A stretch of DNA of 35,276 bases from Chitinophagaceae bacterium (GCA_007695095.1 REEL01000067.1:1-35276), one strand, 5' to 3'. Positions 24,537-33,612 are shown, numbered from the stretch's first letter. Notes: generated from the sequence alone by a model not told the origin. Program-made: numbers and translations.

Positions 24537-25790
24537 ATGAATCCATTTCTAATAGTTTCTATAGTTACTTTATTTTTAGTGTTTTTTATAGATTGGTATG
24601 TTTACCAGGGCTTAAAAACTGCTGTTAAGAACCTAAAGTCAAGCCTCCAAAAGTTTTTTATTGGTGCTCATTGGTTCTTTTTTGCAGCTACAATTATTAC
24701 CATTATCACGGCTTTAATTATCAATCATTATTACTGGCCTAAATTATTTCGCTCTTTTTGGCTCCCACTAGTTTTTATATCCTATTTATCAAAAGTTTTT
24801 GTCATTTTATTCATTTTGGCTGATGATGTACGGCGAACAGTCAAATTCATCATTTATAAATTAAAGGGTCCGACTACTGAAATCGGCAACGGACCGCGAA
24901 TCTCCCGGGCTAAATTCTTAAGTCAGGCGGGCATAATCGCAGGTACAATCCCCTTTGGAGTCTCTATTTATGGAATGTCAGCTAATGCCTATAATTACCA
25001 ATACAGAAAAATTCCTTTGTACATCAAAAACTTGCCTAAAGCTTTTATTGGCAAAAAAATTGTCCAAATTTCTGATATACATACCGGTAGCTTAAGTTTT
25101 AAAAACCCGGTTTGGGAAGTAGTTAAAAACATAAATAAAGAAAATCCGGATTTGATTTTTTTTACCGGTGATTTAGTAAATGACCGTTCGGAAGAGTTGT
25201 TGGAATACAAAGATATATTGGCACACCTGAAAGCCGACACCGGTATATTCTCGGTATTAGGCAATCATGATTATGGAGATTACTTACCCTGGCCAAGTCA
25301 AGAAGAAAAAGAAAAGAATTTCAATCAATTGCTTACCCATCAAAAAGAAATGGGTTGGGACATGCTGAATAACGATCACTTTATCTGGAGCCGGAAAGGC
25401 AGCAAAGCCGGAATTATAGGCGTGGAAAACTGGAGTAATAAAATGCGCTTCCCCCGCTACGGAGATATGGAAAAAGCGATAAAAGGAATGCCTCTCACTG
25501 ACACTAACCTTTTGTTAAGTCACGACCCGTCGCATTGGGATTATGAAATATTGAAAAAACATAAAAATATAGATGTCACTTTTTCCGGCCATACCCATGG
25601 CTTTCAATTTGGTATAGAAACAGAAAACTGGAAATGGAGTCCTGTTCAATTTGTCTATAAAAGATGGGCAGGCTTATATCAGGAAGGCCATAATCAATTG
25701 TATGTAAACAGAGGCTTAGGCTTCATAGGCTATCCCGGCCGAATAGGCATTTTACCCGAAGTGAGTATTTTCACTTTACACAGTGCTTAA
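24537..25790 (+). CDS. Membrane-anchored calcineurin-like metallophosphoesterase
   Basis: A 417-residue protein with three N-terminal membrane segments (within residues 1-110) and a catalytic domain from about residue 170. The full dinuclear metal set is present: Asp180/His182 (SDIHTG), Asp212 (GDLVND), GNHD 242-245, a later SHDPSHWD, and GHTH 351-354. It resembles YaeI/YkuE-type phosphoesterases, which act near the membrane on lipid-linked or nucleotide pyrophosphates; the actual substrate is unknown. Its TAA overlaps the stop of the convergent oxidase gene by 4 bases. Confidence 0.9.
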   Translation: MNPFLIVSIVTLFLVFFIDWYVYQGLKTAVKNLKSSLQKFFIGAHWFFFAATIITIITALIINHYYWPKLFRSFWLPLVFISYLSKVFVILFILADDVRRTVKFIIYKLKGPTTEIGNGPRISRAKFLSQAGIIAGTIPFGVSIYGMSANAYNYQYRKIPLYIKNLPKAFIGKKIVQISDIHTGSLSFKNPVWEVVKNINKENPDLIFFTGDLVNDRSEELLEYKDILAHLKADTGIFSVLGNHDYGDYLPWPSQEEKEKNFNQLLTHQKEMGWDMLNNDHFIWSRKGSKAGIIGVENWSNKMRFPRYGDMEKAIKGMPLTDTNLLLSHDPSHWDYEILKKHKNIDVTFSGHTHGFQFGIETENWKWSPVQFVYKRWAGLYQEGHNQLYVNRGLGFIGYPGRIGILPEVSIFTLHSA

Positions 25791-27076
25791 ACTTCCTCAA
25801 TAATTTTTCTTGCCGCTAAGTTTATCGCTCTGATAGATATGTTGCCTGTATAGTTTCCAAATACCCGCACATTAGGAAAATCTTTGATTAAAAGCTCGTT
25901 GATTTCTTTCCAAAGCTGCCTCAACTCAGCTGAATATATGGGAATACCTTTTTCATACTTCCACATTTTATACTCTAAAGCCTTTCCTTCTAAACCGAAT
26001 AACCTTTTCAGATCATCATATAAAAGTTCTATAATTTCATCTTCCGGTTTTTCTAAAAAGTTGCTCCCTTTATCCGTAGGCTCATCTCTGAAAATCATTG
26101 TCAGACTTAAATACTCCTCATCAACTACCCTGCCCGGGAAAATGTAATTATTAAATAAAACGCCCAGGCTGAAAAAACCTTCTCTTCGCGGAATTAGGCA
26201 GCCAAAGCCCGGCTTAAAACCCGGTAAATCTTTTTTCTTAAAAATAAGAGTAGTAGTTACCAAAGGGGTATAGCGAACTTTTAGGAACAATTCTTTCAGT
26301 TTATGATTTTCAAAAAGTTCAGCCGTTTTATAGGCAGGCAGTGTTAGTATATAATTCTTATCTTCTTCTAATTTTTTCAATGTATGAGCGCTTATCGTTT
26401 CATCTTTTACATAATCTGATAAAGCATTGGTAATTTCAATCATTCCTTTTTCAAAAGAATGGGAGCCTTTTCTTATAGATTTGCCATTTTGCAAAGTAGC
26501 TTGTTTTCTCATCTTCAATATTGCCGGCAGAAACCTTCCTGATTTTTTTAACTCTTTATCAAAACCCGGAAACATCGTTTCTACATCTAATTGATGAAGA
26601 GGCGCACCATAGATACCGGCTAATGCGGGCTCCAAAAGTTGTCTCGTTAAATTTTCGCCTAAATACATGCGGCCTAAATCTTCAACAGAACCACCCTCCC
26701 ACTTTTTCGCTGAAAAAAATATAAAAGGAATTTTAAAAATCTCCCCTAAATCTAAGGGAACACTGTTCAATTTGCCCTGCTTCACCAAAAATCTCTTTTT
26801 AGCAAGTTTTCCGGAAGCCACGGATGTCAGGCCCAGTGTTTCTATCATTTCATCCATAGCCGTATTGGCTACAAAAGCATTTGCGGCCGGCTCGGCAATT
26901 CCGTATTTCATTTCAACCGTTTTCAACAATCCCCCCGGGCTTGCTGCCGACTCCGTCAAACGAAATGACATGCCCTTTTCTTTCATAAAAAAAGCAAATG
27001 AAAGTCCGGATATTCCACCACCAATAATTTCGTAAGCTTCGTCTTTTAAAGATTTTCCTAATAAGCCGTTTTGCAT
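25787..27076 (-). CDS. FAD-dependent protoporphyrinogen oxidase-like protein
   Basis: A 429-residue flavoprotein. Residues 19-24 (GGGISG) are the dinucleotide-binding glycines, followed by the expected acidic/hydrophobic strand pattern. Internal segments (LLEPALAGIYGAPLHQLDVETMFP and RVFGNYTGNISIRAINLAARKI, described by position near 145-168 and at the C-terminus) resemble the HemY-type oxidase that makes protoporphyrin IX for heme. A different amine-oxidase-family role cannot be excluded, since no heme genes flank it. The N-terminus starts about 16 residues before the FAD strand, as usual. Confidence 0.75.
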   Translation of the reverse strand: MQNGLLGKSLKDEAYEIIGGGISGLSFAFFMKEKGMSFRLTESAASPGGLLKTVEMKYGIAEPAANAFVANTAMDEMIETLGLTSVASGKLAKKRFLVKQGKLNSVPLDLGEIFKIPFIFFSAKKWEGGSVEDLGRMYLGENLTRQLLEPALAGIYGAPLHQLDVETMFPGFDKELKKSGRFLPAILKMRKQATLQNGKSIRKGSHSFEKGMIEITNALSDYVKDETISAHTLKKLEEDKNYILTLPAYKTAELFENHKLKELFLKVRYTPLVTTTLIFKKKDLPGFKPGFGCLIPRREGFFSLGVLFNNYIFPGRVVDEEYLSLTMIFRDEPTDKGSNFLEKPEDEIIELLYDDLKRLFGLEGKALEYKMWKYEKGIPIYSAELRQLWKEINELLIKDFPNVRVFGNYTGNISIRAINLAARKIIEEV

Positions 27077-27197
27077 ATTTTTTTAAAATGAATCGTAAAG
27101 ATAAATAAAGAAATATCCCCGCAATGGTTAAAAACAATTGTTTATGATTTTTGACATTCTCTTTTAGTATTTTAACAGATAATTAACCGCAAAAGGC

Positions 27198-27229
27198 TTT
27201 GCAAAACCCATAAATTGTTGTATATTTTG
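27198..27229 (+). promoter_or_regulatory. Candidate promoter of the ATP-grasp operon
   Basis: TTTG at 27198-27201, 19 bases, then TATATTTTG at 27221-27229, which matches TAnnTTTG with one extra base. The leader to the ATG at 27272 would be roughly 35 bases. No other promoter-like box is seen before the two downstream genes, which are tightly packed. Confidence 0.35.
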
Positions 27230-27271
27230 CCCAATACAATAAACATATTTTTTTAAATTTAAATAATTATT

Positions 27272-28492
27272 ATGGCAAAATGTTATGCACTAATCGGTTG
27301 GAGTTTACCTGTTATTGAAAGTATGCAAAAAGCGAATAAAAATTTCGTAGTTGTTTCTCTACCTGATTTTGAATCTTATGCAAATGAAAATAAAATCCCC
27401 TTTGTTCCCTATCAATTAGATACCTGGAGTGATCAGTCAAACTCATTAGATTTAGCTGAAAAACTAAAGGCTTTTGATGCGGATGTAGCTGTTCCATTAT
27501 ATGAAGAAACTGTTGAATGGGCCGGTGCCTTAAATTCAATGTACAGAAATGATCCGCGCGTTTTAAACCGCGCTTTTTTATTCAGAGATAAAGCTATGAT
27601 GAAGCGTAAAGCTTTAATCGGCGGTTTGCGGGTAGGACTTTTTGAAGCTGTACATTCAAGGGAGCAGGTGAGAATGTTTATGAAGCGCTTAAATGAAGCC
27701 AATCTGCAGTTAGACGGGGAAGAAGACAGCTGGGTTCACATCAAACCTTTTTCTGCAGCGGGAACAGTCGGACACAGACTTTTGAAGTCTCAAAGTGATA
27801 TTGATGAAAAAGTAAAAGATGAAGATTTTCCATGTTTAGCGGAAAGCCATTTGCAGGGGCAGGAATTTTCTTGTGAGGCTTTTATTCACCGCGGAAAAAT
27901 TAAGTTTTTAAATATAACCGAATACGTAAAGTTGGGCTATTCAAACTTTATACCTGAAGGTGAGTTCCTGAAATCGAAAAGGCCGCTGATTGAGCAAAAG
28001 ATGCAACAATTAGTCGATATTTTTGGGATTCAGTACGGCATGATTCACCCTGAGTGGTTCATAAATGAAAATGATGAATTGATGTTTGGAGAAGTTGCCT
28101 GTAGAATTCCGGGTGGTCATATTTTGGAGTTGGTAAGTAAGGCTTATGGCTTTGATGCTTTGGCTGCATTTGTTATGTGCCATGACCCTTCTCTCACCGA
28201 TGAAGAAGTAGAAAGTATTTTCCCGCCTAAAGATTATAAGGCACCTTATCACTATGGAAATGTGATGATTTACCCGCATAAAAAGTCTTTTTCAAAGTTG
28301 GAAATACCTGACGAATTGCATGAAGATCCGGCTTTTGTAGATCACTCGCTGGTTCCTCCTCTGAGTTCTCAGAAAATAAGTGACAGAACAGGTTTTGGCA
28401 ATCATTTTGGAACGATTAACTTCAAATCAGAAGATCCGGAAAGATTAGCAGAGTTATTGAGACATTATCAGAAAGTAGATTTTTACGTATAA
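27272..28492 (+). CDS. ATP-grasp carboxylate-amine ligase-like protein
   Basis: A 406-residue soluble protein of the ATP-grasp superfamily, which joins a carboxylate to an amine or thiol through an acyl-phosphate. Visible parts are an N-terminal preATP-grasp region (YALIGWSLPVIESM), then WVHIKPFSAAGTVGHRLL for the phosphate loop, GQEFSCEAFIHRGKI, and the metal-binding GEVACRIPGG with Glu274 and Arg278. The arrangement resembles amino-acid ligases and biotin-carboxylase-like enzymes. The substrates are unknown. It heads an operon with a papain-like protein and an alanine racemase, which suggests amide or peptide synthesis involving a D-amino acid. Confidence 0.82.
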   Translation: MAKCYALIGWSLPVIESMQKANKNFVVVSLPDFESYANENKIPFVPYQLDTWSDQSNSLDLAEKLKAFDADVAVPLYEETVEWAGALNSMYRNDPRVLNRAFLFRDKAMMKRKALIGGLRVGLFEAVHSREQVRMFMKRLNEANLQLDGEEDSWVHIKPFSAAGTVGHRLLKSQSDIDEKVKDEDFPCLAESHLQGQEFSCEAFIHRGKIKFLNITEYVKLGYSNFIPEGEFLKSKRPLIEQKMQQLVDIFGIQYGMIHPEWFINENDELMFGEVACRIPGGHILELVSKAYGFDALAAFVMCHDPSLTDEEVESIFPPKDYKAPYHYGNVMIYPHKKSFSKLEIPDELHEDPAFVDHSLVPPLSSQKISDRTGFGNHFGTINFKSEDPERLAELLRHYQKVDFYV

Positions 28493-28510
28493 CTAAATCA
28501 GTATTATTTA

Positions 28511-30472
28511 ATGAATTTTGAAAATTTCCAAAATAGCCTGGAAGAACTCCGGGCAGCGACCCCTTTGACGAAATATGAAAAATCGCAAAAGCTCGCATCT
28601 CAAATAGACTTTATCTGTCGCACATTAGAAGGAGTAGAATTCATCTATAATAATGTTTCTGAAATATTGGAAGCAGGCTTTTTTACCGAAACTTCCTGGG
28701 AGAATCCGGATAAGTTAGTTCCCATATTAGTAAAAGGAACTCTTAAAGCCGGTCACCCTACTACCTCTTATGAAATTATTAGTGAGCTCCGAATGCTGGC
28801 TATCTCAAAAGGAAAAATTGATGGTAATGAAAAAGATGCTGCTGAATTTTTGGAAGAGGTTGTCGTCAATAATCTGGAATTTGCCTTTAAGGAAATAAAT
28901 GAAGAGACCAGACAAAGCATGCAAAAAAATGACATCCAAAAGGTGTTTAACCTCTTTGATTTTTTACTGGATAACATTGAGCTTTCCAACATTAAGTCAA
29001 AATTGGCCGAAGAGGTACATTTAATTTGTTCTCAAAGGCCGGTAGTTACAAGGAAAGCAAGATCAATTATAAAGCTAATTGCTAAAAAAATTGATTTGTC
29101 GGGAAGTTCAGAAAGTGATAAAAAACTAAAGTTTTATACAGAGGCACTTCAAAGTCCGGGGAAATTAGCTACTAAATTTAATGATCCGGAGGACTATGTC
29201 GCCGCCATTAAACAGCTGAGTTTGGAAGAGCTAAAAAAAGAAGCCGAGGTTTTAGCAGAGTATATGCGCGCAACCGGTTTAAACAACCCTTACCTTGCAG
29301 AAATGCTGCTTTTTTTAGTGGCAAAACATGCTGATATCGTACCGCTTTGTTTGGGTTTAAACCAGCGGGGCGTTGCTGAATGGCAAAAACATCAGGAATT
29401 TGTAGGGACAATCATTAACGAAAATATTAGCCGATTTAATTATTTATGTATTTACGGACTGGCAAGAATGCTGGAAAGAGGTCTGCTTTCCCGCTCAGCC
29501 GTAAAAGCCGGATTCAATAATATGCGGAGAATTCAACTGGATTCTGATGTAGAGGTAAGAATATTAAAATCTGTCGTAAATAAACATCCCGAAGTACATG
29601 CAAAACAGTATCTGATTGCTGCTTGCTTACAGGTTTTGGGACAACCGTTGGGTGTCGGACAGGGAAATAATTCAACCTGTCAGTCAGCACGCGGCATAAG
29701 TATGTGGAGCAGCCACGCGCCTGCAAAACTGTTGAATATGATTACCACGGTTGCTACTCGTAATAATTTAATCTGGCGATTTGAAAATGATGATTTGGAA
29801 TCCATAAAACTTCCAAAAGGACTTGTAGACCAACTGGATTACAACTTAGATGCTGTATCTGTGGTTATTGTACCTCATTTAGACAAAATCTATAATGAGA
29901 TGATGCGCAGAGCAAGCGGAAGAACAGAAGACCCCCACAAATGGGTAAATCCCGCTCTGTATGGACAATGGATACAAATTGGGTTTGCGTCCGTCTACGA
30001 TAACTTGAGTCAGTCTATACTGGATTTTAACGGCTTTCTGAAAACCTTTTACATGGTTTTTCATCCGCATTACAACGGGAACCGTCAAATGATTTACCCA
30101 AATCCAATTGGAATTTTTGTAACCAGCTCAAGAGGTGATATGCTGGGGTTTCATGCAATTTCTTTATTAAGGGTATCAGAAAATCCGGAAAACAAAGAAA
30201 TAAGAGCCTATTTTCTAAACCCTAATAATGAAGGCAGGCAAGACTGGGGACAAGAAATTAAGCCCTCAGTATATGGGAATGGAGAAAAAAGAGGAGAATC
30301 CTCTCTTCCTTTTTATCAGTTTGCTGCAAGAATCTATGCTTTTCATTATAATACACTCGAATTGGATAATGAAAATCAAGTACCTGAAGCAGAAATAGAA
30401 AAAGTTAGAAAATTAGCGAAAGATAGCTGGGGGAAGTCATATATTTGGAACGATATGGTTAAACAATGGTAA
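28511..30472 (+). CDS. Unrecognised 653-residue protein with papain-like catalytic arrangement
   Basis: I do not recognise a named family. Residues 1 to about 370 are largely helical and charged. The C-terminal third has GQGNNSTCQSARG, with Gln384 six residues before Cys390 exactly as Gln19/Cys25 in papain. GFHAISLL gives His548, and YFLNPNNEGRQDWG gives Asn570 and a following Trp-Gly. The His-Asn spacing (22) and Cys-His spacing (158) are close to papain's 16 and 134. I infer a cysteine peptidase or acyl/amide transferase. There is no signal peptide, so it should be cytoplasmic. It lies 18 bases after the ATP-grasp gene and 9 before the alanine racemase gene. Confidence 0.6.
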   Translation: MNFENFQNSLEELRAATPLTKYEKSQKLASQIDFICRTLEGVEFIYNNVSEILEAGFFTETSWENPDKLVPILVKGTLKAGHPTTSYEIISELRMLAISKGKIDGNEKDAAEFLEEVVVNNLEFAFKEINEETRQSMQKNDIQKVFNLFDFLLDNIELSNIKSKLAEEVHLICSQRPVVTRKARSIIKLIAKKIDLSGSSESDKKLKFYTEALQSPGKLATKFNDPEDYVAAIKQLSLEELKKEAEVLAEYMRATGLNNPYLAEMLLFLVAKHADIVPLCLGLNQRGVAEWQKHQEFVGTIINENISRFNYLCIYGLARMLERGLLSRSAVKAGFNNMRRIQLDSDVEVRILKSVVNKHPEVHAKQYLIAACLQVLGQPLGVGQGNNSTCQSARGISMWSSHAPAKLLNMITTVATRNNLIWRFENDDLESIKLPKGLVDQLDYNLDAVSVVIVPHLDKIYNEMMRRASGRTEDPHKWVNPALYGQWIQIGFASVYDNLSQSILDFNGFLKTFYMVFHPHYNGNRQMIYPNPIGIFVTSSRGDMLGFHAISLLRVSENPENKEIRAYFLNPNNEGRQDWGQEIKPSVYGNGEKRGESSLPFYQFAARIYAFHYNTLELDNENQVPEAEIEKVRKLAKDSWGKSYIWNDMVKQW

Positions 30473-30481
30473 ATTTATGTA

Positions 30482-31642
30482 ATGGTAAAACATTCATCAA
30501 GAATTGAGTTGAGTCAGTCAGCTTTAAAAGCTAACTTTAATTTCATTAGAAAAAAAATTGATAAAAAAGATGTTTTAATCTCCGCAGTAGTTAAAGCAAA
30601 TGCCTACGGACATGGTTACGACTCTTATATTAAAATGGTTGAAAAGTGCGGAATAAATCATTTTTCCGTAGCCTCAGCACATGAAGCGGAAATGGTTAAA
30701 TCCTTTTCCTCAGAAAAATCCAACATCATGATAATGGGGATTCTCTATGAGGAAGATATCAGCTGGGCGATAAAAAATGACATAGAGTTTTATGTTTTTA
30801 ATTATGACAGGCTGTTAAAGGTAAATGAATTTGCCAAAAAACTGAATAAAAAGGCCATTGTTCATATAGAAACAGAAACCGGAGCAAACAGAACCGGTAT
30901 GTCAGATTTTGATTTTTATAAATCGCTGACTTTTCTAAAAAAGAAAAATTCTAATATTGATTTTAAAGGGTTATGCTCTCATTTTGGCGGTGCTGAAAGC
31001 TTTTCCAATAGATTTAAAATTGATGCCCAATTAAAAAAATTCAAAGAGCAGATAAGCTGGTGTAAAAAGAAAAATATTTTACCCGGCTATATTCACATAG
31101 CCTCATCAGCAGCAACTTTATTCTTGCCGGAATCGCATTTTAACATGGTTCGGGTTGGGGTTTCTCAGTATGGGTTTTGGCCCAGTCCGGATATATTCTA
31201 TGATCATATACAAAAAACAGGCAGTCGCACAAATACCGGTTTAAAAAGAGTTTTTACCTGGAAAACGGATATAATGGATATAAAAAATGTAAAATCCGGC
31301 AGCTTTGTTGGTTATGGAACAGCTTTTCAGGCTGTCCGTGATATGAGAGTGGCGGTATTACCATTAGGCTATTCCAATGGCTATCCGAGAGGTCTTTCTA
31401 ATACAGGGCAAGTTTTAATAAGGGGTAAAAAAGCACAGATTATCGGCTTGATAAACATGAATTTATTTACGGTTGACATTTCTCACATTCCGGATGCAGA
31501 AGTCGGTGATGAAGTAGTCCTTATAGGCAGACAAAAAAACCACGTGATAAACATCAGCTCTTTTTCAAACTTTGTGAATTTATTGAATAATGAAATGATG
31601 AGTCGCCTTCCGGCAGCTATTCCCCGGAAAGCCGTCAGATAA
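30482..31642 (+). CDS. Alanine racemase family protein, divergent
   Basis: A 386-residue PLP-dependent fold-type III enzyme. Lys38 in VVKANAYGHG is the PLP lysine, Tyr278 in VGYGTAF is the second catalytic base, and RVGVSQYGFWPS is the usual phosphate-site region. Two departures from typical Alr are visible: the carbamylated-lysine position is Glu (VHIETETGANRTG against VHLKVDTGMGRIG), and Asn327 replaces Asp in the MDxxxxD motif (MNLFTVD). Many Bacteroidota carry their housekeeping Alr fused to MurF, so this stand-alone copy probably serves the operon or another amino acid. Substrate unproven. Confidence 0.82.
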   Translation: MVKHSSRIELSQSALKANFNFIRKKIDKKDVLISAVVKANAYGHGYDSYIKMVEKCGINHFSVASAHEAEMVKSFSSEKSNIMIMGILYEEDISWAIKNDIEFYVFNYDRLLKVNEFAKKLNKKAIVHIETETGANRTGMSDFDFYKSLTFLKKKNSNIDFKGLCSHFGGAESFSNRFKIDAQLKKFKEQISWCKKKNILPGYIHIASSAATLFLPESHFNMVRVGVSQYGFWPSPDIFYDHIQKTGSRTNTGLKRVFTWKTDIMDIKNVKSGSFVGYGTAFQAVRDMRVAVLPLGYSNGYPRGLSNTGQVLIRGKKAQIIGLINMNLFTVDISHIPDAEVGDEVVLIGRQKNHVINISSFSNFVNLLNNEMMSRLPAAIPRKAVR

Positions 31643-31643
31643 A

Positions 31644-32942
31644 TTACTTTTTACTCAAAGCTTCTTTATACACTTTTAGTGCTCTTTCCCGGGCAGCTTT
31701 ATGCCCTATAACAGGACGAGGATAATTTGCTGTGTCGTATTCCGGTACCCATTTTTTAACATATTCTAAGTTTTTATCAAACTTTTTTAACTGAATTTCC
31801 GGATTAAAAATCCGAAAATAAGGAGCTGCATCACATCCTGAACCGGCCGCCCACTGCCATCCCCCATTATTAGAAGCCAGCTCGAAATCCAATAATTTTT
31901 CGGCAAAATAAGCCTCCCCTTTCCGCCAGTCCTGCAAAAGATGTTTCGTCAAAAAACTCGCTGTCAGCATGCGAATTCGATTATGCATATAACCGCTTTC
32001 ATTCAATTCCCGCATTCCGGCATCTACCAATGGGAAACCGGTTTTCCCGGCACACCATTTTTGAAATAAATCCTCATCCTTTTCCCAGGGTATGGCATCA
32101 TAATCCGGCTTAAAAGAGTGATTTACAACATGCGGAAAATGAAAAATGATACTCTGATAAAAATCCCGCCAAATCAATTCATTCAGAAAAGTAGCACTTT
32201 TTTCCTTTGCTATGGCAGAAAGTTCTCTGATACTAATCGTTCCAAAGCGCAAATGCACACCCAAACGGGACGTCCCTTCAGAAGCAGGATAGTCTCTTTT
32301 TTCGGCATATTCCGTTAAAATCTTGCTGCGTATCGTTTTTTTAGGAAAATCTATATCCGTTTGCTGAAAACCCAAAAATTCAGGGGTATGTTTCCTGTCA
32401 GCCTTTCCATCTGCCAGTAAATTGAGTTTTTTTTCAGAAGAAAACACCTCTATAGGCTGAGCTTCAAAGCCTTTCAGCCAATTGTTTTTAAATGGTGTAA
32501 AAACCGTGTATGGCTTTCCGGCAGCTGTCAAAACCTCATTTTCCTCAAAAATTACATGATCTTTAAAGGTCTTTATTTCTATCCCCGAGGTATCTAATAG
32601 CTTATGTATTTTTTCATCCCGCTCCTTTGCATAAGGCTCATAATCTTTATTATAAAAAACAGCTTTTATATTATATTCTTTTATTAACTGACTCCATGCA
32701 TTTTCGGGTGTATCATGTTTCACCACAAACGCTTTCCCCTCAATTTTATCCATCATTTCCTGAAGTGCATTATAAATAAAGTGGACGCGTGCATCATTTT
32801 TGGGCAGATCATCCAAAATATTGCGGTCAAAAATAAACACCGGCAGAACCGGATACCCTGACTGAAACGCTTTATCCAAAGCATGATTATCGTGCCACCT
32901 GAGATCTCTCCTAAACCAATGAACAGCAACTTCCTCTTTCAT
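31644..32942 (-). CDS. Deoxyribodipyrimidine photolyase (CPD class I type)
   Basis: A 432-residue flavoprotein that uses light to split cyclobutane pyrimidine dimers. The start VAVHWFRRDLRWHDNHAL opens the antenna-binding domain. The FAD domain has EGTSRLGVHLRFGTISIRE, ELIWRDFYQSIIFHFPHV, GFPLVDAGMRELN and YMHNRIRMLTASFLTK, ending with NNGGWQWAAGSGCDAAPYFR. The Trp residues of the electron-transfer path appear present. A cryptochrome of similar sequence is a less likely alternative. I use the ATG at 32942 because the longer frame begins with GTG at 32966. It converges on the alanine racemase gene. Confidence 0.92.
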   Translation of the reverse strand: MKEEVAVHWFRRDLRWHDNHALDKAFQSGYPVLPVFIFDRNILDDLPKNDARVHFIYNALQEMMDKIEGKAFVVKHDTPENAWSQLIKEYNIKAVFYNKDYEPYAKERDEKIHKLLDTSGIEIKTFKDHVIFEENEVLTAAGKPYTVFTPFKNNWLKGFEAQPIEVFSSEKKLNLLADGKADRKHTPEFLGFQQTDIDFPKKTIRSKILTEYAEKRDYPASEGTSRLGVHLRFGTISIRELSAIAKEKSATFLNELIWRDFYQSIIFHFPHVVNHSFKPDYDAIPWEKDEDLFQKWCAGKTGFPLVDAGMRELNESGYMHNRIRMLTASFLTKHLLQDWRKGEAYFAEKLLDFELASNNGGWQWAAGSGCDAAPYFRIFNPEIQLKKFDKNLEYVKKWVPEYDTANYPRPVIGHKAARERALKVYKEALSKK

Positions 32943-33021
32943 AAATTGATAATTTATATATTTCACTAAAAACAGTCATTTCTTGTAAATGTTTTGATGA
33001 TAAGCCATTTGGTGCAAAATT

Positions 33022-33310
33022 CAAGTAGAAAGGGAAATTATGGAAAAATTATGATGGAAACGTGCAACTATGAAAGACCCAAGCCCCAAGAGACCAAGAC
33101 TCAAATTTCAAGAAATTAAAAATTCAAAGGCAGCAATTTTATTAGCGCACTCATAAAAGGGACAACCTAAAAAATTACCGTCATTATGAGCGCGACTACC
33201 GTAAGTATTGGGTTTTGTACATGCTTCAAAGTCGCGTGTGGTAATCTCCTGAATAGAAAGAGCTAAAATGGAAAAATTATGATTGCAAATGGAAAATGTG
33301 GTGAGAGTTC
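33022..33310. repeat. Composite intergenic repeat, copy B, with a partial extra unit
   Basis: The roughly 650-base spacer between the photolyase and the next gene has no credible gene. From about 33071 it repeats the modules of the left-end spacer in the same order: GACCCAAG-type words (33076-33110), GGCAGC (33129), hairpins (33145-33236), TCCTGAA (33247), and ATGGAAAAATTATGAT (33268-33283) with AAATGGAAAATGTGG. An extra ATGGAAAAATTATGATGGAA lies at 33040-33059. Similarity is read by eye. Confidence 0.55.
33145..33236. repeat. Overlapping inverted repeats inside composite repeat copy B
   Basis: GCGCACTCATAA (33145-33156) pairs with TTATGAGCGCGA (33184-33195) at ten of twelve positions plus one G-T wobble. 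CGCGACT (33191-33197) also pairs with AGTCGCG (33230-33236). The two stems share bases, so only one can form at a time. Confidence 0.4.
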
Positions 33311-33406
33311 TTCACATTAATACGGAGATGCTTCCTGACGTCAGCATGACAGCTTGTTTGATGGCTATGCTTTTAATAAAATATAAAAAGAACTTTTACC
33401 ACAATT

Positions 33407-33428
33407 CCCTCTCTATCAATAGAGAGGG
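33407..33428. repeat. Perfect 10-base hairpin in a dispersed-repeat-like context
   Basis: CCCTCTCTAT and ATAGAGAGGG flank a CA spacer, within ACAATTC...GTGAAGGATGAG. This resembles short GAGAGGG hairpin repeats common in bacterial intergenic DNA. No T-run follows on either strand, so it is not an obvious terminator. Confidence 0.5.
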
Positions 33429-33581
33429 TGAAGGATGAGTCATACATAAAGCATAAATGAAACTAACTATTCATTTAAATAAAAAAAGTATCTTAATTTT
33501 AACATGAAGGATGCAACCATTTGTAAAAAAGGTAGTCTATGTAGTGTAAGGTTAATTTTTTTATATTAAAATTTTTCTAAA

Positions 33582-33589
33582 TAAATTTG
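33582..33589 (+). promoter_or_regulatory. Candidate -7 box for the partial secreted-protein gene
   Basis: TAAATTTG is a full TAnnTTTG match ending 23 bases before the ATG at 33613. No TTTG lies at the expected -33 position, only a T-run. It implies a very short leader and favours a start at 33607 or 33613. Confidence 0.35.
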
Positions 33590-33612
33590 TTGTAATTGCA
33601 ATAAAAATGTAC

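Noticed and set aside
33311-33606. A possible small gene or regulatory RNA in the spacer before the partial secreted gene
   Set aside because: Apart from the hairpin at 33407-33428 and the TAAATTTG box I found no start codon with a credible protein, and no conserved RNA motif I could recognise.
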